The translations under genes and the position numbers were made by a program. From the NCBI RefSeq assembly GCF_030503435.1, contig NZ_JAUKPO010000002.1, positions 248,001-312,000 of the forward strand: a stretch of 64,000 bases of DNA, read 5' to 3'. Source of the DNA: Rhodocytophaga aerolata (GTDB lineage Bacteria; Bacteroidota; Bacteroidia; Cytophagales; 172606-1). Positions 17,036-26,883 of this stretch are shown piece after piece (the stretch's first letter is position 1; the number at the start of each line of letters is the position of its first letter). The notes below the pieces were generated by a model that was not told the origin of the DNA, ran no database searches, and worked only from the letters and a program-made list of their open reading frames with translations.

Positions 17036-18145
17036 ATGACCGGAAAACACATTTTCTCTAGTTCCCGCAGAGAAGCATTGGTAAAACTTTCATTAGGCAC
17101 AGGAGCTTTAGCTTTTGGCGCTTTACCAAAACAAGTAATGGCTGATGCCTTACCCAAAAAACTAGGAATTGCTTTAGTTGGCTTAGGCAATTATAGCACC
17201 ATGCAACTGGCTCCTGCCTTGCAGGAAACCAACCTATGCAAACTGGCAGGTATAGTTACCGGTTCGCCTGATAAAGCCAAAATCTGGTCGCAGAAGTATG
17301 CCATTCATCAGAAAAATATCTACAACTACGAGAATTTTGATACGATTAAAGACAACCCAGATATAGATATTGTGTATGTGGTATTGCCTAACGCCATGCA
17401 TGCTGAATATACCATCCGGGCAGCACAGGCAGGCAAACATGTAATTTGTGAAAAACCCATGGCTCTTTCTGTACAAGAAGGGCAAATGATGATAGATGCC
17501 TGCAAAAAAGCTAATCGTATGCTATCAGTTGGATACAGGCTTTACTTTGAGCCGCATCATCTGGAAGTCAGGCGGCTGGGTGTGGAAAAAGTGTATGGAA
17601 AGGTAAAAATGATAGAAGCCAGTTTAGGGTTTTCCATGGCCAATCCCAACTCCTGGCGGCTGGATAAAAAACTGGGTGGCGGCGGAGCCATCGTAGATTT
17701 AGGCTTGTATGCCATACAGGGTGCCCGGCGGGTAACAGGCGAAGAACCTATACGAGTACAAGCACAGGCATTTACGATGGATAAAACTATATTCAAAGGG
17801 ATTCCTGAAACTGTATTCTGGCAAATGGAATTTCCGGGTGGCACCTTATCTAACTCCAGCACTTCCTACACCTCTTATGTAGATCGTCTCTATGCAACGG
17901 CAGAACAAGGATGGTTCGGCTTGAGTCCTTCTTTTAATGCCATTGGCACCAAAGGATTAACCAGCAAAGGAGAATTAACTTTCAAAACTAATGCCTACCA
18001 GCAAACGGCTCAGATGGATGATTTTGCTGATTGTATTATCAACAAGCGTCCATCCATTGCATCCGGGGAAGAAGCGTTGAAAGATATACGCATATTAGAA
18101 GCCATCTTTCAGTCCATCGAAAGCAGGCAACCGGTAAACATATAA
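17036..18145 (+). CDS. Exported Gfo/Idh/MocA oxidoreductase (glucose-fructose oxidoreductase-like)
   Basis: 369 residues. A twin-arginine type N-terminus (SSSRREALVKLSLGTGALAFG, RR at 11-12) indicates export to the periplasm with cofactor bound, as in Zymomonas glucose-fructose oxidoreductase. Rossmann motif ALVGLGNYS at 46-54 and the conserved EKP at 139-141 (ICEKPMALS) are intact; the C-terminal domain has the GGGGAIVDLGLYAIQGAR segment holding the catalytic-site Asp and Tyr. Likely oxidises or isomerises a sugar. It lies 15 bp after the esterase gene and ends 8 bp from the convergent HDAC-like gene. Confidence 0.9.
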   Translation: MTGKHIFSSSRREALVKLSLGTGALAFGALPKQVMADALPKKLGIALVGLGNYSTMQLAPALQETNLCKLAGIVTGSPDKAKIWSQKYAIHQKNIYNYENFDTIKDNPDIDIVYVVLPNAMHAEYTIRAAQAGKHVICEKPMALSVQEGQMMIDACKKANRMLSVGYRLYFEPHHLEVRRLGVEKVYGKVKMIEASLGFSMANPNSWRLDKKLGGGGAIVDLGLYAIQGARRVTGEEPIRVQAQAFTMDKTIFKGIPETVFWQMEFPGGTLSNSSTSYTSYVDRLYATAEQGWFGLSPSFNAIGTKGLTSKGELTFKTNAYQQTAQMDDFADCIINKRPSIASGEEALKDIRILEAIFQSIESRQPVNI

Positions 18146-18153
18146 TACTTATA

Positions 18154-19056
18154 CTAGCCAAATATATCAAATGCTACGCGGAAGGTGTTGCAATGGGCTT
18201 CTACAATATCGGCCATGCGTTCAGAATATCCGCCACCCATAGCTACGGCCACTGGAATTTGCTTCTTGGCACATAGTTCCAATACTGTCTGGTCACGGGT
18301 ACGGCATCCTTGTCTGGTTAATGCCAGTTTGCCCAGCTTATCAGTGTCCAATACATCTACCCCGGATTGATAGAATATAAAATCAGGTTTTTGCTCTTCT
18401 ATCAGCTTTGGCAACGTTTCTCTCAGAATTTGCAAATAGGTACTGTCGGTTGTATATGCTTTCAGAGGTATATCCAGGTCAGACACTTCTTTTTTCAACG
18501 GATAATTATCCGCTCCGTGCATGCTGAAAGTAAAAACCTGCGAATTATTCTGGAATATTTCGGCTGTGCCATTCCCCTGATGCACATCCAGGTCTACCAC
18601 CAGAATTTTACTGGCTAATTGGTTTTGCAGTAAGTGGCAGGCCGCAATAGCCAGATCATTTAACACACAAAAACCTTCCCCTTTATAAGTAAATGCATGA
18701 TGTGTACCTCCGGCAATATTCAAGCTAATTCCATCTTCCAGGGCATGCACTGCCGCCTTCAACGTACCGCAACTGCTGCTTAGCGAACGGTCTACCAGGC
18801 GTTGATTCAATGGCAAACCTATACGCCGTACTTCATGTACATCAAGTGTTAGGCTTTTAATTTTATGCCAGTATTCTTGCGTATGCACAGCTAATACCTG
18901 CTCCTCCGTACACAACCCGGTATCATAGAGATTAGCCTCCTCGATAGTGCCTTCATACAACAACTGGTCTTTGATTAAGGCATATTTTTGTATAGGAAAT
19001 TTGTGGTCTTTGGGTAAGTCCAGAAGGTAGCGGTCAGAATAGGCGATTTTAATCAT
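18154..19056 (-). CDS. Histone-deacetylase superfamily amidohydrolase
   Basis: 300 residues, full length for the bacterial class IV-like branch. Zn-site residues are present: the tandem His at 119-120 in AGGTHHAF, D157 and H159 in VVDLDVHQGNGT, and D234 in QSGVDVLDTD; the Tyr in MGGGYSERM matches the catalytic tyrosine. Bacterial members deacetylate small molecules or acetylated proteins (AcuC, acetylpolyamine amidohydrolase). The substrate is not readable. Monocistronic, cytosolic, convergent with the Gfo/Idh gene only 8 bp away and divergent from the FUSC gene. Confidence 0.9.
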   Translation of the reverse strand: MIKIAYSDRYLLDLPKDHKFPIQKYALIKDQLLYEGTIEEANLYDTGLCTEEQVLAVHTQEYWHKIKSLTLDVHEVRRIGLPLNQRLVDRSLSSSCGTLKAAVHALEDGISLNIAGGTHHAFTYKGEGFCVLNDLAIAACHLLQNQLASKILVVDLDVHQGNGTAEIFQNNSQVFTFSMHGADNYPLKKEVSDLDIPLKAYTTDSTYLQILRETLPKLIEEQKPDFIFYQSGVDVLDTDKLGKLALTRQGCRTRDQTVLELCAKKQIPVAVAMGGGYSERMADIVEAHCNTFRVAFDIFG

Positions 19057-19178
19057 TCGGGTGAAAGTTCTGGTAATAAAAATATAGCTGCTAGCGCAGA
19101 ACTATACGTAGGAGATGTTTATTTTTATACCCTAGTTAACTCTGCGGGATAAATTTAGTTCCTCATTATTTTAATCAT

Positions 19179-21473
19179 ATGCCTGGCGAAAATGGTAGGC
19201 TTCCCGTACTAATCCCTATGAACTTTAGCAAGCTCATTTCCAGAATTAAAGTATTTATCAGGCAGGAATCTTTTGAACCCGACACCAGCCGGGCTTTGCT
19301 GGTAACGGTAGCCTTAATTATGCCCATTACCATTAGCCATTTGGTAGGGAAACCTCTATTAGGTGTGTTTGTCGGGTTAACGGCTCAACTATTAACTTCG
19401 GCTAGATGGCAAGGCACATATCCGCAAAGGGCGCTTATTATCTTTACGGGGACACTCTGTATTGGCATTGCCGCTTTTATTGGTACACTTGCCGGAAGCT
19501 ATTTGGTAACAGCTGCACTCTTTATGGCACTGGTCGCTTTTCTGGCTTCCCTGGCCAGAGGCTTGGGAGATTATGGGCAAACACTGGGTATTTGTGCTGT
19601 TATCTTATTTTTGTTCTCTTTGCGTGCTCCTAACGATCTAATTACCGCTTTTGAACGGATGAGCCTGGTATATATTGGAGGCACCTGGGCTGCATTTCTT
19701 TTACTTTTTTACTGGCCATTCAGCCCTAACCTGCCGCTGCTGCTCAAAATAGCCCATCCATGGGAAATTTGCAGCAGTTTAATGCAAGCAATTGCTACCC
19801 ATACGTTCATTGAAGCTGAGGAAGATGATGATTTTACTAAAAGAGTGAATATGCTGCGTGTAGCTGTGAATACGGTGCTTTCCTTATCAAAAAGACATAT
19901 GAATGGATTAACCGCTATTCGCAGAGATCTACTTAAAATTACTAGAGAAGCTTACCGCTTCGGAGCTACCACTGCTGCCCTACGCGAAGAACTGGCAAAT
20001 ATGCCTGCCGATATACGCAGTCTGAACTTAATGACCTCTGTTGAAAAAATTGCTGGTAACTTGAGTAAGGCAGCAAAATTGATCGCAGACGCAGTCATAA
20101 CCCAGAAAAAGAAAAAGCTTCAGCCGCTGCAAGATAGTATTGCTGAGGCCAAAGTCCAGGTGGTTATATTGCATGAGCAGGCAGATGCTGCTGTATTAAA
20201 TACTCCTGCCCGGTTAGCAATACAGCATATTATTTCCCTCATGGAATCTGCTGTAGGTTACTTAGATATAGTGTATACATTGCTAAACCGCATACAAACC
20301 AAACAAGTAACCAGACAGCGTACACAGGCTTTAATTCTTAAGTTTAACTTCCGGAAATGGTGGCAGAAGATGCAGTTCAAGCTTCAACCCAACGCTATGT
20401 TGCTAAAACATAGCCAGCGGGTAGCTATTGTAACAGTAGTAGGCCTTACTTTATATTATACCCTAGATCTGCCAAGAGGCCAGTGGATAGTATTAACGAT
20501 TATGGTGCTGCTACAGCCCGACTTCAGTACCACCAAAGAAAGAACCCAGGACCGGCTGCTCGGTACAATGGCAGGCGTAATACTAGGTACGTTATTACTG
20601 ATTTACCATTTGCATTTCTCCCTGCTGATAATAGCTATTTCGGTGTGTGCCTTTTTCTTTGTATACCTGCAAGCAAAAAACTATAGGTTAGCCGTGGTGT
20701 TTGTTACTATCATGCTGGTAGGTATACTGGAAGTATCTGAGTTTGTAGGCTGGCAAATTGCCGCCTACCGCTTGCTGGCAACTCTTATTGGTGGAATGTT
20801 GTCTATTCTGGCAGCGTATGTATTATGGCCTAGCTGGGAAAGTATGCAATTTCCTGCCCGGATGGCAAAAGCCTTAAAAGCAAACAGAGATTATCTTTGG
20901 CAGATTGGCCATGAATTGCAGGATAAAACAGGCTTTCATGCCAGAGTAGTTTCCGACCAGCGGAAAGCAGAGGCAGAAAACATTAATTTGCTTGATACAG
21001 TAAAACGGCTAGCACAGGAACCAGACAGTATACGCGACAGAGTAAAAAATGCCCAGAAACTAGCCTATTATAATAACCGCTTAACTAAAGAACTAACTTC
21101 TTTTGCGGCATTTTTACCCAGCTTAAAAGCAGATTTTGACTATACCGAAGCGGTTAGCATCATTCAAGAGTTAACCAAGGTAATGGATGAACTAAGTACG
21201 GATATAGCCCAGAATAAACCTGTGCTGCATAAGCCCGATCTGGAAGCCATTCTGGGACGTATGAATGTAGAGATAAAAGAAATTGAGCAGATACTCCACC
21301 ACAGCAACCAGAAGTCTAATCAGTTAGAAGAAATGGTGCTTAATTATGAACTGATTTTTTCCCTACTGGATAAAATAGCCCATGAACTCGGCTCTATGAT
21401 GAACCTGATGGATCAGGAAACGGATGTTAAAGCTTCAAGCACTGCCAGTACTACCCCTGTTGTTCAACCTTAA
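19179..21473 (+). CDS. FUSC-family membrane protein (YccS/aromatic-acid-exporter-like)
   Basis: 764 residues with the duplicated FUSC architecture: a first membrane block (about 40-185, five or six helices), a cytosolic helical region (about 195-400) and a second block (about 415-560), then a long helical C-terminal part (about 570-740). The second block has the FUSC_2 segment RGQWIVLTIMVLLQPDFSTT and the TKERTQDRLLGTMAG loop typical of this family. Proposed role of the family is efflux of aromatic carboxylic acids or fusaric acid; it is inferred here. A second possible start is ATG 19218. Single gene. Confidence 0.88.
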   Translation: MPGENGRLPVLIPMNFSKLISRIKVFIRQESFEPDTSRALLVTVALIMPITISHLVGKPLLGVFVGLTAQLLTSARWQGTYPQRALIIFTGTLCIGIAAFIGTLAGSYLVTAALFMALVAFLASLARGLGDYGQTLGICAVILFLFSLRAPNDLITAFERMSLVYIGGTWAAFLLLFYWPFSPNLPLLLKIAHPWEICSSLMQAIATHTFIEAEEDDDFTKRVNMLRVAVNTVLSLSKRHMNGLTAIRRDLLKITREAYRFGATTAALREELANMPADIRSLNLMTSVEKIAGNLSKAAKLIADAVITQKKKKLQPLQDSIAEAKVQVVILHEQADAAVLNTPARLAIQHIISLMESAVGYLDIVYTLLNRIQTKQVTRQRTQALILKFNFRKWWQKMQFKLQPNAMLLKHSQRVAIVTVVGLTLYYTLDLPRGQWIVLTIMVLLQPDFSTTKERTQDRLLGTMAGVILGTLLLIYHLHFSLLIIAISVCAFFFVYLQAKNYRLAVVFVTIMLVGILEVSEFVGWQIAAYRLLATLIGGMLSILAAYVLWPSWESMQFPARMAKALKANRDYLWQIGHELQDKTGFHARVVSDQRKAEAENINLLDTVKRLAQEPDSIRDRVKNAQKLAYYNNRLTKELTSFAAFLPSLKADFDYTEAVSIIQELTKVMDELSTDIAQNKPVLHKPDLEAILGRMNVEIKEIEQILHHSNQKSNQLEEMVLNYELIFSLLDKIAHELGSMMNLMDQETDVKASSTASTTPVVQP

Positions 21474-21612
21474 GAATGAGTTGGATTATGTAAAGGCTAT
21501 CAGGTAACGCAACTTAATTACAGACAATAAATAGGCGGCCTAGGCTTGTATGTCAACAAATATTTTTCAATTTTAGAGACTGATATTGACGAAAGTACTT
21601 AATAGAATCCCT

Positions 21613-22563
21613 ATGAGAGAAATCAGAATTGCTGCTGCACAGTTTGAGAATGCAAGCGGCGACAAAGCATATAATTTATCTGTCATTGAGAAACTAGCTA
21701 AACGGGCCAAGGAGAAAGGTGCCCAGGTGATAAGTTTTCATGAACAATCTGTAACGGGCTACACTTTTCTGAAAGACCTGGATTATGAGCAGTTATATGC
21801 ATTAGCTGAAAATGTACCCGATGGTGAAAGTACAGAAAAGCTGATAGACATTGCCAGGAAGTATGACATTGCTGTGCTGGCTGGTATTCTGGAAAAAGAA
21901 GGTGAAAAAATTTATAAAGCCTATGTATGTGTAGACAAAAATGGCTTTATTGCTAAATTCCGTAAGCTCCATCCCTTTATTAATAAACATATTTCTCCTG
22001 GTAATGAGTATGTAGTTTTCGACCTGCTGGGCTGGAAATGCGGCATGCTCATCTGCTACGACAACAACGTAATTGAAAACGTACGGGCTACTACCCTATT
22101 AGGCGCGGAAATTCTGTTTGCTCCGCATGTAACCATGTGCACCCCTTCACCTATGCCTGGCCGGGGCTTTGTCGACCCTAAACTTTGGGAGAACCGGGAG
22201 AAAGATCCGGTCTCTTTGCGCTTGGAGTTTGATGGACCAAAAGGTATGCGATGGCTCAACCGCTGGTTGCCTGCCCGCGCCTACGATAATGGCATTTATA
22301 TTGTTTTCAGTAACCCTATTGGCATGGATGCCGAGCAACTGAAGAATGGAAATCCCCTGATTATAGATCCTTATGGAGAAGTAATTGCTGAATTGAAAAG
22401 CTTTGAAGACGATATAGCCATAGGCTTGTGTACTTCCGATAAACTGACGCTGGCAGGGGGTTACCGCTACCGGAATGCCCGCCGCCCGGATTTGTACAAA
22501 GATATTTTAGGCCAGGCGCATACACCAGTTACTAAGCCAGTATGGTTGCAGGATAAAAAATAG
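21613..22563 (+). CDS. Carbon-nitrogen hydrolase (nitrilase superfamily)
   Basis: 316 residues from ATG 21613 (MREIRIAAAQFE); a TTG 27 bases upstream opens the same frame but adds nothing conserved. The Glu-Lys-Cys triad is complete: E44 in SFHEQSVTGY, K118 in KFRKLHPF and C148 in MLICYDNN. The family cleaves nitriles, amides or carbamoyl groups. The sequence looks closer to the bacterial amidase branches than to true nitrilases, but I cannot be specific. Cytosolic, monocistronic. Confidence 0.9.
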   Translation: MREIRIAAAQFENASGDKAYNLSVIEKLAKRAKEKGAQVISFHEQSVTGYTFLKDLDYEQLYALAENVPDGESTEKLIDIARKYDIAVLAGILEKEGEKIYKAYVCVDKNGFIAKFRKLHPFINKHISPGNEYVVFDLLGWKCGMLICYDNNVIENVRATTLLGAEILFAPHVTMCTPSPMPGRGFVDPKLWENREKDPVSLRLEFDGPKGMRWLNRWLPARAYDNGIYIVFSNPIGMDAEQLKNGNPLIIDPYGEVIAELKSFEDDIAIGLCTSDKLTLAGGYRYRNARRPDLYKDILGQAHTPVTKPVWLQDKK

Positions 22564-23110
22564 GTATGTAAATCTTTTTATTGATCAACTGCTTGTACTT
22601 TTTTAATCCTTTCGGGTATATGTGCAATTTATCTCTTCACCTATTACATACAGGTGAGCCAAAAATGTAGGTATACTAACAGCATACAATGGCTGAAGGT
22701 ACGGGCTAGAGTAAGCCAAAATTTTTATTCAATTTTATACACAATCTATTCTTTTATCTATTTTTTAGAGCATGGGTCTATGGCGGCTACTGGTCCATAA
22801 TCCATTTGTAATTAATTTATTTTCAGATACGTTATTTATGTTTTCTTACCTCAACTTATTTGTTTGTTACTTACTTTAATATATTAAATAAAGGGAAACG
22901 GCTAGGGTAATGGGAATGATTCAACCGGATATATTCTTAAAACTAGTTTGCTTTTTAGGCTCAATGTATCCAGCTTCTATTATTAGAACATGAGTAGCAA
23001 TAAGATAATAGTCCTTTACCTTACATCAGCTACGTATTGGCCCATTCTCAGCGTAGCAAGCCTATATTTCATAGTAGTATTGAAATCGATTTACGTTGAT
23101 TTTTTTACCT
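22564..23110. other. Long AT-rich leader region of the TonB receptor gene
   Basis: About 545 bases with no credible gene. The last 120 bases read through in several frames but lack coding features; one frame at 22990-23190 overlaps the receptor start. I looked for cobalamin, TPP and other riboswitch signature boxes ahead of the receptor and did not find a convincing one. A weak -7-like TAGTTTG is at 22944-22950. Confidence 0.4.
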
Positions 23111-25318
23111 ATGAAACAATTATTAACAGCACTACTGGTGGTTTCGTTTACCTACAGCAGTTTTCAAGTACAGGCGCAGGAAAAGCCTAAAGAAAAAGAG
23201 GTTGAAGATCTAATTGATCTCTCCTTGGAAGAATTAATGAATGTGGAGATTGTCTCTGCCTCCAAAAAAGCCGAAGGTTTATTTGATGCTCCCTTATCAG
23301 CCTCTGTTTTAACGAAGGAAGAAATAAAAAGATCAGGCGCCACTTCTATCATGGAAGCCTTTCGCCTGATTCCTGGTTTAATCGTACGTGAGCAGACAAA
23401 TGGCAATTTTGATGTGCATGTGAGGGGCCTGGATAATGTACCCCCAAACAGCGTAATGGTAAACTCTGCGAATACCACTACCCTGGTTATGATAGACAAC
23501 CGGCCAGTGTATAATTATCTGCAAGGCGGCACCTTATGGGAAACCCTTCCCATTGATCTGAATGATGTAGAGCGGATAGAAGTAGTGAGAGGCCCGGCCG
23601 CATCCATGTATGGCCCCAATTCGGTGTCTGGTGTGATCCATATTATAACCAGAAAGCCGACGAAAGAAGGCGTATATGCGCTAGCCAATACCCAATATGG
23701 CACTAACCGCACAGCTATAGCAAATGCTTCGGTTGGTTATCAGAAAGCAAATATGTTTACTATGGGAATGAGCGGAAATTTCCAGAAAAGAGAACGCGAG
23801 GAAGTATCGTATTACCGCATCTATGATAACCGGTATGTATCCATGCCCGACTCCTTATACAACTCTTCTGCTACCGGGCAAGAACAATCGTACCTGGTAA
23901 ATTCGCAAGAACGGTATCCGCATCCGGCTGTTTCTATGAATAAACACGCAGTAAATGCTTTTGTTGGGTACCAGCCGGCTAAGGAAGTGCAGGTGAATGT
24001 AACCACAGGATTGCAGAATTCGCACGTACAAAGTGCTTATGCCGAAAACCTGAATACGCCTTTATCTACAGTCATGTCTACTACCAAATATGCTGATCTG
24101 AAAGTGAATGCATATGGATTAACCGGACAATTCTCTTATACAGATGGCACACAGAACCCGGTAGCAGGAGGCGTAGGCGCTAAATACGACTTTAACACAC
24201 TCGATGCCTATATGGAATATGGGTTTTCTATCAAGAAGCTTTCGTTAAAACCGGGCTTAACGTACCGGAAAGCAGTTTATGATGATAGAAAATACTGGGA
24301 TGTTGAAAGTAATCAGGGATTAATTAGTGGCAAAGGCGAAGTAATTACCTACGCGGCCTCTATGAGAGGAGATTATACCTTGCTGAAAGACAAACTGCGG
24401 CTAATTGGCAGTATCCGGGCAGATAAGTTTAATTACCCCGATAAATTGTATGCTTCTTACCAGATAGCTGCTAACTATAAACTGAATGATAAGCACTTAT
24501 TTAGACTTGTACAGTCCCGTGCAAATAGATCTCCGTTCATTTATGATACGTATTTAGACAAAACATTTATTGGACAAGCCCAGGTGGCACCTAATGTATT
24601 TATCCCTACCGAAACCCATGTGCATGGCAGCAGAGACTTAAAACTGGTTACCTCTGAAATGACAGAAGCCGGTTACCGGGTAAAAGCAGCTACCAATCTG
24701 CAACTGGATGTGGAGGTATTCAGGACTCTTACCAGAAACTATGCTGAATTTGTTCAGGATAAAAGTGTATTCACACCCGGAGAATCCATTAAAACAGATA
24801 TTTCTATTTATAATTTGCCAATGATGGTCAGACAGCATGGAGTAACGGTTTCAGCTAATTATGTAATTAATAAAATACAGGTAAAACCTTTTGTTACCCT
24901 ACAGGAAACGAAATTAAAGGATTATTCTTCCTCTTATAACACACCTGAGTTTAGCCAGACAACTAATGTGAATTCGGGTATTGGCACAGCTACTGCACAC
25001 AAAGGAACCCCCACTGTATATGGTGGTGCTTACCTTAATTATCAGGTGCATCCAAAATGGAACATCAATTTGAACGGATATTATTTCTCTGCTCAAACCT
25101 TTTATCACAGAGAAAATCTCAAGTTTGCTGATGGAGTAAGAGGCGTAGATGTGATTGGGGCTAAATTTATTTCCAGTGCAAAAGTATCCTACAGCCCGGT
25201 GAAGCGGCTGGATGTATTTTTAACCGGAAGAAACCTAACCAGCAATGGCTCCAGAGAATTTTACCGGGCAGATAAAATCGGAGCAAGTGTTTTAGGCGGA
25301 CTTACCTTTGAATTTTAA
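23111..25318 (+). CDS. TonB-dependent outer-membrane receptor
   Basis: 735 residues from ATG 23111, giving the signal peptide MKQLLTALLVVSFTYSSFQ ending at VQAQ; an earlier TTG at 23096 is not needed. The mature protein opens with the family stretch DLSLEELMNVEIVSASKKAEG that precedes the plug domain (about 50-170; VRGLDN, VVRGPAASMYGPNSVSGVI). The remaining ~560 residues form the 22-strand barrel and end in LGGLTFEF, with C-terminal Phe. No carboxypeptidase-like N-terminal domain, so it is not a SusC protein; this resembles siderophore, cobalamin or metal receptors. No SusD, no adjacent transporter genes, so the ligand is unknown. Confidence 0.93.
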   Translation: MKQLLTALLVVSFTYSSFQVQAQEKPKEKEVEDLIDLSLEELMNVEIVSASKKAEGLFDAPLSASVLTKEEIKRSGATSIMEAFRLIPGLIVREQTNGNFDVHVRGLDNVPPNSVMVNSANTTTLVMIDNRPVYNYLQGGTLWETLPIDLNDVERIEVVRGPAASMYGPNSVSGVIHIITRKPTKEGVYALANTQYGTNRTAIANASVGYQKANMFTMGMSGNFQKREREEVSYYRIYDNRYVSMPDSLYNSSATGQEQSYLVNSQERYPHPAVSMNKHAVNAFVGYQPAKEVQVNVTTGLQNSHVQSAYAENLNTPLSTVMSTTKYADLKVNAYGLTGQFSYTDGTQNPVAGGVGAKYDFNTLDAYMEYGFSIKKLSLKPGLTYRKAVYDDRKYWDVESNQGLISGKGEVITYAASMRGDYTLLKDKLRLIGSIRADKFNYPDKLYASYQIAANYKLNDKHLFRLVQSRANRSPFIYDTYLDKTFIGQAQVAPNVFIPTETHVHGSRDLKLVTSEMTEAGYRVKAATNLQLDVEVFRTLTRNYAEFVQDKSVFTPGESIKTDISIYNLPMMVRQHGVTVSANYVINKIQVKPFVTLQETKLKDYSSSYNTPEFSQTTNVNSGIGTATAHKGTPTVYGGAYLNYQVHPKWNINLNGYYFSAQTFYHRENLKFADGVRGVDVIGAKFISSAKVSYSPVKRLDVFLTGRNLTSNGSREFYRADKIGASVLGGLTFEF

Positions 25319-25337
25319 ACTTTTAACAACTCTACTG

Positions 25338-25370
25338 AAAAAGCCGCTGGTGTGCACCAGCGGCTTTTTT
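25338..25370. terminator. Bidirectional terminator between TonB receptor and M16 gene
   Basis: Perfect stem AAAAAGCCGCTGGTG / CACCAGCGGCTTTTT with a TG centre, between the receptor stop (25318) and the convergent M16 gene stop (25404). Confidence 0.88.
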
Positions 25371-25403
25371 ATATGGCTTACCTGGAAAGATAACAACAGC
25401 ACA

Positions 25404-26810
25404 TTAGTTCTTTGTACTTTGTGCTTTATTTACTTCGGCTGAGAATTTCTTTACCTGGTCGTCTACTTTCTTTTTGTCGCCTACCACTACCAGGGTCATG
25501 TCTTCTTTGCGGATGTACTTCTGTGCCATTTCCTGTACTTTCTCCGGCGTAATAGCATAAATGTTTTTTACATAATTGGTCAGGTAGCTTTCATCCAGCC
25601 CATGTAATTCTAAAAAAGCCAGCTGATTAATAATGCCTCCGTGCGAAGAATTCTGCAACACAAAAATACCGGCTTTGTAATTTTGAATTCCCTGTAACTC
25701 TTCTTTGGATGGCGGCTCTGCTTGTAGCTTATTAATCTCATAAAATATCTCTTTCAATGAGGCTTCGGTGTGTTCGGTGGTTACGTCGGCCTGTTCTGCC
25801 CAGGTAGAGGTACGGTAGCGGTTGGCCACAGTACTATAGGGAGAATAAGTATAGCCTTTATTTTCCCGGATATTGCTGGTAATGCGGGAACCAAAAGAAC
25901 CACCCAGCAGATCGTTCATTAACGAAAGTGCCAGATAGTCTTTGTTAGATGGATCAATAACCGGCAAACCTACAATAATGGTAGATTGTGGAGCATTCGG
26001 CCTGTCGATAGTTAATACATCTGGCTTAGTGGCTGGCTTGGCTAGCGGTATATTCCGTTCCGGACCTTTTTTCCATCCATTAAAAGCTTCTTTTACGGCT
26101 TTAGCTACAGCTTCTTCATCAAACTTTCCTACCACGTATAAATTAGACCGTTGCGCCCCGAAGTTTTGCTCATAAAAGTCTTTTATTTTAGCGGCGTCAT
26201 AGGAATTAATCATCTCCTCAGTAGGAAAGAAGCGGCCGTACGGATGGTCAGGATACATGGCGGCAGCAAACTTAGCCTGTGCCTGGGCTTGTGGCTGCGA
26301 CTGCTGAATTTTTAACTGACGCAGCAGGTCATTTTTCAGGCGGTCTACTTCAGAAGCCGGAAAGGCTGGATGCTGTACAATATCGGCGAATAATTTTATC
26401 AGGTTGGGTGCATATTCTGCCAGTACAGAACCACCGATAATGGTAGAATTAGGGCTAACTGAAATGCTTAGTTCTCCACCCATTCTGGCCACTTCTTCAG
26501 AAATAGTTTGCGCCGTTTTTGAAGTGGTGCCTTCTTTCATCAAATTCCCTGTTAAATCTGCCAGCCATACTTCATTGGCTTTTTCGTGTACATTGCCTGT
26601 TTGCACATGCAGGCTTACAGTTACCTTTGGCACGGCTCCATAAGGCACCATGGTTGTTTTTAATCCATTATCTAAGGTAACTTCTTTTTTAGCAGGAAGC
26701 TTAAAATCTTTAGGTTCGCTGCCTTCCGGAGGCGTTTCTTTTTGTGCCTGTGCATGTGTGCCAAGCAATACACAATATATACTGAGGAGAGAATATAGGA
26801 TTCGTTTCAT
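25404..26810 (-). CDS. M16-family peptidase-like protein, non-catalytic subunit
   Basis: 468 residues with a signal peptide ending AQAQ and the two-lobed M16 fold. The zinc-binding HxxEH is gone: aligned with its neighbour, HLFEH is replaced by DLTGN (residues 85-89). It keeps the C-lobe substrate-binding motif GSRITSNIRENKGYTYSPY, so it is an intact protein of the alpha-subunit kind, not a pseudogene. By analogy with mitochondrial processing peptidase alpha/beta and bacterial M16B pairs, it should dimerise with the catalytic subunit encoded immediately upstream (73-bp gap) in the same operon. Periplasmic peptide degradation or processing is inferred. Confidence 0.9.
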   Translation of the reverse strand: MKRILYSLLSIYCVLLGTHAQAQKETPPEGSEPKDFKLPAKKEVTLDNGLKTTMVPYGAVPKVTVSLHVQTGNVHEKANEVWLADLTGNLMKEGTTSKTAQTISEEVARMGGELSISVSPNSTIIGGSVLAEYAPNLIKLFADIVQHPAFPASEVDRLKNDLLRQLKIQQSQPQAQAQAKFAAAMYPDHPYGRFFPTEEMINSYDAAKIKDFYEQNFGAQRSNLYVVGKFDEEAVAKAVKEAFNGWKKGPERNIPLAKPATKPDVLTIDRPNAPQSTIIVGLPVIDPSNKDYLALSLMNDLLGGSFGSRITSNIRENKGYTYSPYSTVANRYRTSTWAEQADVTTEHTEASLKEIFYEINKLQAEPPSKEELQGIQNYKAGIFVLQNSSHGGIINQLAFLELHGLDESYLTNYVKNIYAITPEKVQEMAQKYIRKEDMTLVVVGDKKKVDDQVKKFSAEVNKAQSTKN

Positions 26811-26883
26811 AGAAATAGGCGTTAGTTGTGAATGGCCTGTTCATTATATCGTATCAGTTGATAAAACCATAGGCCATTGGTGG

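Noticed and set aside
22564-23110. Possible cobalamin or TPP riboswitch ahead of the TonB receptor
   Set aside because: Short pieces such as AAGGGAAACGG and GGGTAATGGGA recall riboswitch boxes, but the ordered set of conserved elements is missing.
25404-26810. M16 gene as a pseudogene because HxxEH is lost
   Set aside because: The frame is intact, signal peptide and C-lobe motif are kept, and it pairs with a catalytic partner; this is a normal non-catalytic subunit.
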